Below are positions 21,189 through 29,567 of a DNA stretch of 58,872 nucleotides, piece after piece. Numbering within the stretch: position 1 is the stretch's first letter; each line of letters opens with the position of its first letter. A program made the position numbers and the translations under genes. The DNA comes from JBEKTY01 sp049515555. Lineage in GTDB: Bacteria; Planctomycetota; Planctomycetia; Pirellulales; Thermoguttaceae. The stretch is taken from assembly GCA_049515555.1 (NCBI GenBank), contig JBEKTY010000028.1, positions 1 to 58,872 on the forward strand. Direction: 5' to 3'. Below the pieces are notes generated by a model that was not told the DNA's origin, did not search any database, and saw only the letters and a program-made list of their open reading frames with translations.

Positions 21189-23715
21189 GGAACACGCCGA
21201 ACTCCCACAGCGAGTAGCCGAACTCGGTCGCCCGCCGCGTGCCGGTCATACGGACCCATTGGGCGTCGGTGGGCGCGAATCGGACCGACTCGACGCCGCC
21301 TTGCCCCGCCTCGGTCCGATAGACCTGCCGCCAGGTCTTTCCGTCGGCGGAAACTTCGATCGAATAGGCCTTGGCGAAAGCCGCCTCCCAGGCCAGTTCG
21401 ACCCGCGAGATGCGCTGGCTTTGCCCCAGGTCGACGGCGATCCATTGCGGGTCGGAGAACTCCGAGGACCAGCGGGTATCGCCCCTGCCGTCGAACGCCG
21501 CGGCGGGCGACGTGGCGCCGTCGCGGGCAATGCTCGACGACGCGGTCGCCGGCTTGCCCACCGCGATCCCGTAGCGCGTCTGCCGCTCTCGGGGCGTCAG
21601 CACCGAGAAGTCGCGCAGGCTGCGGACCGCCTCGGCCTCCGGCTGCACAAGGGCCGCTTCCAGCAGGTACTGCCCGCTGCGGTCGGGAATGTCGATCGCA
21701 AACCGCAGCGTCTGCTTCCCCAGGCCGGCCACGCTGCACGGCCGGCTCCTTTCCTGGAGAATCTTTTCGCCCTCGATCAGCCGCAATCGGACGTTGCCTT
21801 GCCACTCGGCTTCAAGATCGTTGATCACCACGACGGGAAAGTCGTGCGGCCGGCCGGAGGGGTACTCATCGGCCCAGGCGTCGATCATGATTCCCACCGG
21901 CGCGAAGGCGTCGCGAACATAGCGGTAGAACTCCGGCTCCCATTCCAGCCGGGCGACGCCGCCTTGTTTCCAGTGGTCGCAGGTTTGGCCGTCGGGCCGC
22001 GCGTAGCCCAGCGTGGTGAAGTGCATGACGGCGGCCGCCTTGCGATGGGCGCGCCAGAATTCCGTTTCCGCAGCTAGCCAGGTGGCCTGCATGTGGAAGC
22101 GCTGCACCGCGGTGGCCTTTTCGCCCAGGACATTGCGGTAGAGGTCGCGCGTCAGCGTGGTCGGCGTTCCGTCGCGGTTCACCCAATGCCAGCCGTATTC
22201 ATTGATGACGACCGCGTGTTTGCCGTCGCCGGCCTGCGGATTGGCGGTCGCCAGGTTTCGCAGCCGGAAACTGCCGAAGAAATGATAGGGGTGCGCCTCG
22301 AGCATGTCGCCCGCTTCCTGCGGACGGCTGTAACCGTTGTCCCACGGGCGATGCGAGAGATCCATCGCCCGCACCTGTTTGAAGGCCGCTCCGGTCTTGG
22401 GGCTTAACGTTTCGTTACAGGCGTCCCAGATTGCCGCGCACGGATGATTCCACCGCTCCCGCACCCATTCCGAATACTCCTTGACCAGCTCGCCGGTCTG
22501 CAATTCCTTCGGTACGTCGCCGCCGAACCAGATCGGGAATTCGTCGTCGATAAGGATGCCGGCCTCGTCGGCGATGTCGTACCAAGCCTCCGGCGGGAAG
22601 CCGATGCAATAGCGCAGGCAATTCCAGTGCATGTCCTTCACGCGCTGGTGCAGCAGCCGCACCCACTTCTCGTTCCAGGGCAACGTTCCACACTCGCCGT
22701 CCTCGAAGAAGCGGTAGAGCGTGATGTTGCTGCCGCGCATGAAATAGGGCTTGCCGTTGAGCATCGCCCTGCCCGTGGCCGGATCGAACTTGAACTCGCG
22801 CATGCCGAACCGCGTTTGAAAAGTGTCCGCGCCGCTGTCGGCTTCGAGCGTATAAAGGAACGGGTCTTCGGGCGACCATAGCCGGCAACCCGTGATCGGA
22901 ATGCGAACGTCCACGGTCGCCGCTGCGTCCTTTGCCAGACTCACCGCCTCACTCGTCAGGCGCCCGACGATCTTGCCGGACTTCGCCTCGCAGACAACGA
23001 ACTTCACGGCGACCTGCGCCGCTTCGCCGTCGTTGTGCAACACGGCCTGCACGCGCACCGCCTTGCCGGCAACGTCGGGGGCCGCCTGCACGGTCATGAA
23101 GTGCGGCGTGCCCGACAGGATCAACTCCACCGAATCGAAAATACCGGGGATGTACCGCTCCTTCTCGAAATCAAAGCCGTCGGGATACGCCCGGCCCACG
23201 GCATTACGGTCGGCGCCGACCCGAATCAGGATTTCGTTCGTGCCGGCCTTGATCGCGGGCTTGGCGTCGAAATATCCGGGCGTGAAACTCGGCACATGAT
23301 CGCCGAGCGATGTTCCGTTCAGGAAGACCCGCGTGCCGAACATCGCCTTGGCAACTTTCAGCTTGGCCACGGCGGGAACCGGCCCGTCCAGCGTGAACGT
23401 GCGGCGGTACCAGAAGGCATCGCGCCGGGGATCCTTCTGCGGAATGCTCTGGCGATTGGCGACCTTGGGCGCCGCTGCGTAGAAGGCTGGCGTGGCCAGC
23501 GACACCAACCCCGGCACGGGTACCGTGCGGTCGAAGGTGGCGGGTATGTGATCCATCTTCCCCTCGGCGATCTGCCACGAGCCGTCCAGCACAATTGCAG
23601 CCCTCTTCGATTCCTTGGCTCCCGATACGGTGGAAGGCGCGGCGGGCTGCATGGCCCAGGCGGCGGAACTGGCACACAACACGACTGCCGCGAAACGCAA
23701 CCGCAGTTGACTCAT
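21181..23715 (-). CDS. Secreted GH2-family glycosidase with C-terminal discoidin domain
   Basis: An 844-residue secreted enzyme. Signal peptide 1-21. A sugar-binding jelly roll (about 40-200: FWYRRTFTL, GTRVFLNGTSLGDHVPSFTPG), an Ig-like domain (about 205-305), and a TIM barrel (about 306-600) follow. The probable acid/base is Glu435 in WDACNETL and the nucleophile Glu506 in VINEYGWHW. A second beta domain and a F5/8 type C (discoidin) domain (about 715-844: GDTRWSSEFSDPQWIAVDLG) close the protein. The family hydrolyses beta-galactosides, beta-mannosides or beta-glucuronides; which one is not clear. It is 132 bp after the GH59 gene and overlaps the UlaG-like gene. Confidence 0.88.
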   Translation of the reverse strand: MSQLRLRFAAVVLCASSAAWAMQPAAPSTVSGAKESKRAAIVLDGSWQIAEGKMDHIPATFDRTVPVPGLVSLATPAFYAAAPKVANRQSIPQKDPRRDAFWYRRTFTLDGPVPAVAKLKVAKAMFGTRVFLNGTSLGDHVPSFTPGYFDAKPAIKAGTNEILIRVGADRNAVGRAYPDGFDFEKERYIPGIFDSVELILSGTPHFMTVQAAPDVAGKAVRVQAVLHNDGEAAQVAVKFVVCEAKSGKIVGRLTSEAVSLAKDAAATVDVRIPITGCRLWSPEDPFLYTLEADSGADTFQTRFGMREFKFDPATGRAMLNGKPYFMRGSNITLYRFFEDGECGTLPWNEKWVRLLHQRVKDMHWNCLRYCIGFPPEAWYDIADEAGILIDDEFPIWFGGDVPKELQTGELVKEYSEWVRERWNHPCAAIWDACNETLSPKTGAAFKQVRAMDLSHRPWDNGYSRPQEAGDMLEAHPYHFFGSFRLRNLATANPQAGDGKHAVVINEYGWHWVNRDGTPTTLTRDLYRNVLGEKATAVQRFHMQATWLAAETEFWRAHRKAAAVMHFTTLGYARPDGQTCDHWKQGGVARLEWEPEFYRYVRDAFAPVGIMIDAWADEYPSGRPHDFPVVVINDLEAEWQGNVRLRLIEGEKILQERSRPCSVAGLGKQTLRFAIDIPDRSGQYLLEAALVQPEAEAVRSLRDFSVLTPRERQTRYGIAVGKPATASSSIARDGATSPAAAFDGRGDTRWSSEFSDPQWIAVDLGQSQRISRVELAWEAAFAKAYSIEVSADGKTWRQVYRTEAGQGGVESVRFAPTDAQWVRMTGTRRATEFGYSLWEFGVFRE

Positions 23716-23847
23716 TGTCGGATCTCCCTTGGCTGGACAGGTTCTACCCGGTATTTCTCATTTCGACTCCACGCGGATACGCCGGGCGGTAATAGTCCTC
23801 TTATGTTAACAGGCCGGCACGCGACTTGCCAGTTGCCGGGCCAATCG

Positions 23848-25827
23848 TCACTGCGTGCCGCGGCCGTCGTCGGCAGGGGCAGCCGTGATGCTCACGTTGT
23901 CGAACAGGTTGCCGTGGTAAGTGCTGGCTAGATAGGCCATGCCCTGGGATCGGGCGGAGTCGCTCACAGCGGCGAGCATTCGCCCGTCGAGATAACCGCG
24001 GATGGTTGTTCCGCGGAGCACGATTCGCATGGCATGCCATGCCGTGCCGTCGAACCCCGGGATCTTGCCCGAGGCCAGAACCTTCCCCTGGTAGTTGAGC
24101 TTCCAGCTCCCGTCCTTGGCCAGAATCCATCGGTACGACAGGAGGTTCTGGTCGCCGAAGCGGCCGCCCAACTCAACGTCGCCGGCCTCCAGACGCACGT
24201 CGGCGCCGAGCGCGTAGTCCGACCACTTCTGGCTCCCGATGACCGTGTAGGGCTTGATGAGCTTAGTCGCATATTCCCAAAGAATCCCCTGTTGCGGCAC
24301 AACCTGTTTCAGGCACTTGCCGTGTCCCGGTTCGTTGTACACCTCGAAGGTGCCCTTCTGATCGGAGAAATATCGCGGCGACTCGCCCGCCTGGTAAGAT
24401 TCGAAATCGTCGCGATAGGGCAATGGAAAGGGCTTGGCGGCCGGCACGGCGTGCGCGGCCTGCCCTTTACGCTGGCCGGCGGTGGTTGTCAGCGAATAGA
24501 TCGCATTGCCGTCGAGCGTGACCGTAAATGCGCCGCGGACCGGGATTACGTCGGAGAGCTTCACGAACGGGGTGGTTGCGTTGGATCGCCAAACGTGCAC
24601 TGGCCCCGTCTTCAGCCCATCGGACAGGCTGACTGCGAGCGCGGTCGGTCCATCCGTGTAGACGACCATGCTCCAATCGCCCGTGCCCGGATCTTTCAGG
24701 GCGACGCAGGTGCCTTTCCAGGTTTTCGGGTCGAGCTGACGGCAGGCGCCGTCCAGGTACTTCCAACCGGGCCGGGCGAACTGGGTGGTGTGCGCGAGGG
24801 CCCACACGGCCGGCCAGACCGTGTAGTGCCCGGACCAGGGCTCGACGGCCTGCATGGCCCCGGTATCGGACCAGGGCAGACCGTCGTAGATCGAGGCGAT
24901 CGGACACCAGATCTCCGTCTTGCACACGCGGTCGCGGATGTAGAGCTTGTTGAGCAAGCGGGCCAGGAACATCGCGCCGGTGCCGTCCCAGGCGCCTCCG
25001 CACATGCTCCATTCTTCACTGGCCCACAGTTGTTTGCCGGAGGCACGCGCCCTGGGCGTCGTGTCGCGGCCGCTCACCTGATCGATCTGCCAGGGCTCGC
25101 GACCGTTGAGATAGTGATAGCCGACCGCCTCGACTACGTCGCGGTAGGCGCGGTCGGTCGCAAACTCGTCGAACACCTTCCAATAATCCTTGTCGCAGTC
25201 GGGGGCTTGGATCTTCACCAGACGAAACCCCCGCGCGTCGAGCGTCGGGCGGAGGCTGCCGACGATCCAATTGCGGTCCGTGCCGTTCTCGTTCTGCGCC
25301 GCGGAGATCCAGTTCACCTCCATCCCGTACTGTCGGCGGGCGACTTCCAGAAAGGCCAGGAACCAATCGCTGGCGTCCTGCGAGAACCGCCCGCGAATCC
25401 AGCCGGGATACGACCAGGGCAGGCAGTCCAGGATCACCGCCGGATTCCGCTTGCGGGCCTCCTTCATCAGCCAGAACTCGTAGCCGCGGGCCTTGGGGCA
25501 GGCAAGCTCTTTACGGGTCACGGCGTGCGACGGCTCGCTGCCGCAGGTGGAACTTTCCCCGCCGCCGATTTCGACCTTCAGATGCTGGAAGCCCGCGCCG
25601 AAATTCGGCTTGAAGAGGAAGTCCAGCACGTCGCTGCGGCAGGCCTCCTCGTAGTCATAGAGCAGCCGCGTGGATGCGCCGGCGCTCACGGCGCCCACGC
25701 CTTCAAAGGTCCGTCCCGTATCAGAACCTTTGAGGCACAGCGTCACCGGCGTCGCCGCCTCGGTCGTGGTGGCGGTCGTCAGCAACCAGACGCCGGTGAC
25801 CATCGCAAACAGGCATTTCTGAAGCAT
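23848..25827 (-). CDS. GH59 galactocerebrosidase-like secreted beta-galactosidase
   Basis: A 659-residue secreted protein that aligns over its length with animal galactocerebrosidase. Shared runs include FEGVGAVSAGASTRLL, LFKPNFGAGFQHLKVEIGGG, EPWSGHY and AHTTQF-RPGW. Signal peptide 1-24. The predicted acid/base is Glu180 (QNENG) and the nucleophile Glu271 (WASEEWS). The C-terminal half carries the beta-sandwich and lectin-like domain (DDFESYQAGESPRYFSDQKG onward). ATG 25827 was chosen by the signal peptide. It sits between the HzsA-like diheme gene and the GH2 gene. A galactose-containing glycan or glycolipid is the likely substrate. Confidence 0.9.
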   Translation of the reverse strand: MLQKCLFAMVTGVWLLTTATTTEAATPVTLCLKGSDTGRTFEGVGAVSAGASTRLLYDYEEACRSDVLDFLFKPNFGAGFQHLKVEIGGGESSTCGSEPSHAVTRKELACPKARGYEFWLMKEARKRNPAVILDCLPWSYPGWIRGRFSQDASDWFLAFLEVARRQYGMEVNWISAAQNENGTDRNWIVGSLRPTLDARGFRLVKIQAPDCDKDYWKVFDEFATDRAYRDVVEAVGYHYLNGREPWQIDQVSGRDTTPRARASGKQLWASEEWSMCGGAWDGTGAMFLARLLNKLYIRDRVCKTEIWCPIASIYDGLPWSDTGAMQAVEPWSGHYTVWPAVWALAHTTQFARPGWKYLDGACRQLDPKTWKGTCVALKDPGTGDWSMVVYTDGPTALAVSLSDGLKTGPVHVWRSNATTPFVKLSDVIPVRGAFTVTLDGNAIYSLTTTAGQRKGQAAHAVPAAKPFPLPYRDDFESYQAGESPRYFSDQKGTFEVYNEPGHGKCLKQVVPQQGILWEYATKLIKPYTVIGSQKWSDYALGADVRLEAGDVELGGRFGDQNLLSYRWILAKDGSWKLNYQGKVLASGKIPGFDGTAWHAMRIVLRGTTIRGYLDGRMLAAVSDSARSQGMAYLASTYHGNLFDNVSITAAPADDGRGTQ

Positions 25828-25914
25828 GGCATGACCTCCCGTCTCAAATCGATGTCTGCCGTTATTGCATTTCAGCCGCAGTAGCACTCCCATGTCAGCA
25901 AGCGTGAACGGTTG

Positions 25915-28900
25915 CTAATCCACCGGGCCGGGACGAACGATCGTCGGCGCGGTCTTGATCCGCGGACGGATGGCCAGCCAATCGACCCCCTGGAACACCG
26001 GGTCGTCGATCTGCCGGACTTCCTCGTCGCCATTGTAGGGACACATGGCGTCGACCCAGGCGATCAGCCGCTGGAGGTTCAGCGGATCGACCTTCACGCC
26101 GTAGTGCTTGCCGCCGGCGGCCAACTCGACGAGCCGGCTGCGGTAAGAGAGTTTCGTCATCGGCGGCGGCGTGCGATAGGCACGGGGGTCGGTCGTGGCG
26201 TAGCCTTCGACCATGAGCATGTCGGCGATGCCGAAACCGGGCGCCGGCCGCTCGGGCGGCTGATACGGCTGACCCCAACTTGGCCGCCCCGTGAGGATCA
26301 TGTACGTCTCGTCGAAGCCCAGGAAGGCGGGCCGAAGCGTCACGTCGAACACCTTGCGGGCCTCGCTCTTGCCCGCATGACAACGGCTGCAATAGGCGTC
26401 CAGCAGCGGGCGGACGTAGCGCGGATAGCTCACCGTGTCCTGGCCCCAGGGAGGAGGAGTGATCCGGGAGGCCGGGCGGGCAAGGGCCTGGCAACTCGTG
26501 CCCGACACGGGGGCCCGGCTGTGCGACTCGTGGCACCCCAGGCAGCCGCGGTACTCGCCCGGCATCAGGCCCACGAAGCTCCGCATGGTTTGCAGCGCGC
26601 GGAATCGCTCGTCCAGAAGTTGAAAGTGCAGCGGCGTGCCCGGCGGGGCCTGAAAGGCCACCGAGCCGTCGGCCTCGACAGGCACGGTGCCCAGTACCCG
26701 CTTGACCCCTTCCGACTGCACCATGGAAACCACGGGGCCAGTCGAGAGGTAGGGCCGCTGGCTCCAATACGTGTACGTCTTGGGGTCGATGGTCATCACG
26801 CGGAGAAACCTGGCCCGGCCGCGAAGCTCCGCCGGGGCGTTTTGATAGACGTTGCTGCTGAAGATCACGCCCGGGCGCGGCTCGCGGCGCTCCCGGCGGC
26901 CGGGCCAGGCGACCCGATCGGCGATCACCAGCGGCCGGGGCCGCGCCGCCAGCGGCACGGCATGCAAGACGTTGTGTATCCCCTCGTAGATCAGCTCGCG
27001 GTTGCCTTCCACGTCCATCAGATACAACAGGAACTTGCCGTGGCGTTGGGCCGACACCAGGAAGTCCTTCTCTCCCAAGGGATAGGGTGAGAAATACGCC
27101 TGGTAGTCGCCGCTGCGGTGATAGTCGGGGCACTCGATCGGATCGCTCGGCCCGTTGCCCACCTCGGGCCAGGGCAGCTCGGCGGTGATCTTCGTCAGGC
27201 CGTCGGGGAAGTTCAGGCCCCGGTCGGGATCGATGATCCCCACCGAGCCCGCGAACCAATTGTGATGCCCGCAGCCGGTGAACATCACCCGCCGGCTGCC
27301 GGGAATGGCGCGGACGTCCTTCATCACGTCGGGCCATACGCTCTGGTTGCCCCAGAAGGTGCTGACCTGCGTGCCGTCGGGATTGATCGTCCAGAGCTTC
27401 TCGGCGCGCCACAGCGGCTTGTCGGTATATTCCCAGCGCGTATAGATCACCCGCCCGTCGTTCATCACCGAGGGGAGATAGTCCGGCTCGTTGTTCGACG
27501 AGATGAGGTACACATTCTTGCCGTCGCGATCGCAGCGGGCCAGCACGAAGGCGTTGGTGGGCGGCATGCAGCGGACGTAGGTATGGGCCCGCGTCGTGGA
27601 AAACAGCAGGTGCCGCTCGTCGGGCAGATAGACGGGGTCGAAGTCGTCGAACGGACCGTCGGTCAATTGCACCAGGCCCGTCCCGTCGGCGCCGATCTCG
27701 TACAGGTGAAACGACTTTTCGTTGTGCGGCTTGAAACACAGCACGATCCGCCGGCCGTCGTAGGAGACGTCGGGCCGCCAGAAGGAGCCGTGCAGCGGCG
27801 GCTGGGGCATAAGCTGTCGCAGCTTCCCGTCGGGCGCAAGGCCCTCCAGGACCAGCAACCGCCCGCCGGGCACCGCCATGTAACCCAGCCGGTGCCGCGT
27901 CTCGTGCGGCCATTCGCTCCCCTGCGGCAGCGGCATGTCCACCAGCAGGATCTTATCGAAGGCCAGCAACGGATTGGCCAGGGCGATCCGCCGCTTGATC
28001 CGGCGAACCTCCAGATACGGCTCCGAGCTGTTTTGCCTGAGGGCGGCCGGTTGTTTTTCCAAGGCCTCCAGCTCGGCCAGCTCGCGCGGGAAGCGGACCG
28101 CGCCGCGCGAAGCGCTTTCAATCCGCGCGGCCAGGCGTCGGGTCCAGCCGATCTCTTGAGCGATGCGCCCCGGCGACGGATTCCCGCCGGCCTGGAACAA
28201 CCAATCCCGGCGCAGCGCCTCCTGCGCCTCGTCGGCGGTAAGGCTCCGCGTGGCCGCAGTCTCCGGCGAAACATAGGGGGCGACGGCCTCGGACTTCTGC
28301 GGGCGGAATTGGACCCGCGGGGCGATCTCCATCATTAACGCAATCCACTGCGGCGAGAATCGCGCCGGCTCGCCGCCGGCCGCCAGCCGCCGGAGCTTGC
28401 CCTGGATCGCCTCGACCTCTGCCCACTTGCGGAGATCATCCGGCGTTTGGCTATTCCATTGGTGCCCGGTCAGCGGCTTGTATTCCAGGAGCAGGGCCAG
28501 CAGCCGCTGGGCCGAGCGGATGTGCTCGTCCGGCTCGGCGGCGAGCAGGAACTCGTGGGGATTGACGCCGGTCGAAGCGACGAAATGATCGTACTCGTCG
28601 GCAAAGTCGGTCTTCAGCCGCATGGCGACGCCCGCGGCTACCTCGGCGTCGAGCGTCAAGTGCTTTTCCAGCATTTGACTGCGGGAGTACATAATGGTTT
28701 CGGCGAAGGAGGGGCCGCGGCGGTAGACTGCGCGGATATGCCCGGCCACTTGCCCGGACGATTGTTCCAGGACTTCTCGCCCCTGGCGGTACAAGAGGGC
28801 GATTTGCCGCGGGCCCAAGGGGCCGGCGTAGATCCGCAGATCGTCCAGTGCCCCTTGAAAACATTCGCCGCCGTTGCAGGAGCCGATGCAACCGGGGGCC

Positions 28901-29529
28901 AGTCCGCCGGCGCGGATGCGCCCCGGCCGCTCCAGGCTCTCCACCTGGTCGCCGTCGAAATATACGCGCATCCGGCGGCCATCGAACGTGGCCGCGCAGT
29001 GATGCCAGCGGCCGTCGTGGAGCCGGGCCGGCTCGATCTGAGCGTGGCATTCCAGGTAGCCGCCCACGTTCAGCCCCAGCGAGAGGATTGCGCCGCTGCC
29101 CTGGAACGAGAACAGCACACGATCGTCGCCGTCCTCTTTGCGGAAAATCTCGCGGTACGAGCTTAGCTCGGTGGGCCGCACCCAGGCGCTGAGCGAGATA
29201 CCCGCCGGATTGGCCAGCGGAATTCGCTCGTCGACCCGCAGCATGTGCTCTCCGGAGAGCACCAGGGCGTTGCCCCACACGCCGCGTTGCCGGGCGATCG
29301 CTCCCCCCGAGGCCGCCGCCGTGGCGTGCCAGCCATTGCCGCTCGAGTCGCGGCACGTGTTGCCGTCGGACTCGTCGAATGTCCAATGGGCAATCAGGCG
29401 GTGGTCGCTGCTTGCGGGCTCGACCGCGCCCGGGAGCGCTGGCCGCGGATCACCCCAAGCGGGCGGGCCCGTTACGGCAAGGATCGCGATGCCCAGCAGG
29501 CACCACGGTCCGAACATGCGCGGCGACAT
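25915..29529 (-). CDS. HzsA-like secreted diheme protein with LamG and PD40 domains
   Basis: A 1204-residue secreted protein. Signal peptide 1-26. A LamG domain lies at about 43-240 (AHWTFDESDGNTCRDSSGNG to GALDDLRIYAGPL). A long helical middle precedes propeller repeats (about 580-760: DGRRIVLCFKPHNEKSFHLY, DERHLLFSTTRAH). Two c-type heme motifs follow: CLGCH (Cys996-Cys999-His1000) and CSRCH (Cys1047-Cys1050-His1051). The architecture is that annotated as HzsA-related in planctomycetes, distantly like the hydrazine synthase alpha subunit. No anammox genes are here, so an anammox role is not implied. 87 bp from GH59 and 38 bp from the DUF5703 gene, so in the same operon. A paralogue lies at 42186-45524. 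Confidence 0.88.
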   Translation of the reverse strand: MSPRMFGPWCLLGIAILAVTGPPAWGDPRPALPGAVEPASSDHRLIAHWTFDESDGNTCRDSSGNGWHATAAASGGAIARQRGVWGNALVLSGEHMLRVDERIPLANPAGISLSAWVRPTELSSYREIFRKEDGDDRVLFSFQGSGAILSLGLNVGGYLECHAQIEPARLHDGRWHHCAATFDGRRMRVYFDGDQVESLERPGRIRAGGLAPGCIGSCNGGECFQGALDDLRIYAGPLGPRQIALLYRQGREVLEQSSGQVAGHIRAVYRRGPSFAETIMYSRSQMLEKHLTLDAEVAAGVAMRLKTDFADEYDHFVASTGVNPHEFLLAAEPDEHIRSAQRLLALLLEYKPLTGHQWNSQTPDDLRKWAEVEAIQGKLRRLAAGGEPARFSPQWIALMMEIAPRVQFRPQKSEAVAPYVSPETAATRSLTADEAQEALRRDWLFQAGGNPSPGRIAQEIGWTRRLAARIESASRGAVRFPRELAELEALEKQPAALRQNSSEPYLEVRRIKRRIALANPLLAFDKILLVDMPLPQGSEWPHETRHRLGYMAVPGGRLLVLEGLAPDGKLRQLMPQPPLHGSFWRPDVSYDGRRIVLCFKPHNEKSFHLYEIGADGTGLVQLTDGPFDDFDPVYLPDERHLLFSTTRAHTYVRCMPPTNAFVLARCDRDGKNVYLISSNNEPDYLPSVMNDGRVIYTRWEYTDKPLWRAEKLWTINPDGTQVSTFWGNQSVWPDVMKDVRAIPGSRRVMFTGCGHHNWFAGSVGIIDPDRGLNFPDGLTKITAELPWPEVGNGPSDPIECPDYHRSGDYQAYFSPYPLGEKDFLVSAQRHGKFLLYLMDVEGNRELIYEGIHNVLHAVPLAARPRPLVIADRVAWPGRRERREPRPGVIFSSNVYQNAPAELRGRARFLRVMTIDPKTYTYWSQRPYLSTGPVVSMVQSEGVKRVLGTVPVEADGSVAFQAPPGTPLHFQLLDERFRALQTMRSFVGLMPGEYRGCLGCHESHSRAPVSGTSCQALARPASRITPPPWGQDTVSYPRYVRPLLDAYCSRCHAGKSEARKVFDVTLRPAFLGFDETYMILTGRPSWGQPYQPPERPAPGFGIADMLMVEGYATTDPRAYRTPPPMTKLSYRSRLVELAAGGKHYGVKVDPLNLQRLIAWVDAMCPYNGDEEVRQIDDPVFQGVDWLAIRPRIKTAPTIVRPGPVD

Positions 29530-29567
29530 GGATGCTTTCCCTCCTCAGCGGCCTGTGCGCGCAGCGG

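Noticed and set aside
25915..29529. Interpretation of the HzsA-like proteins as evidence for anammox
   Set aside because: No hydrazine synthase beta/gamma subunit, hydrazine dehydrogenase or nitrite reductase genes are present; this protein group is widespread in planctomycetes that are not anammox bacteria.
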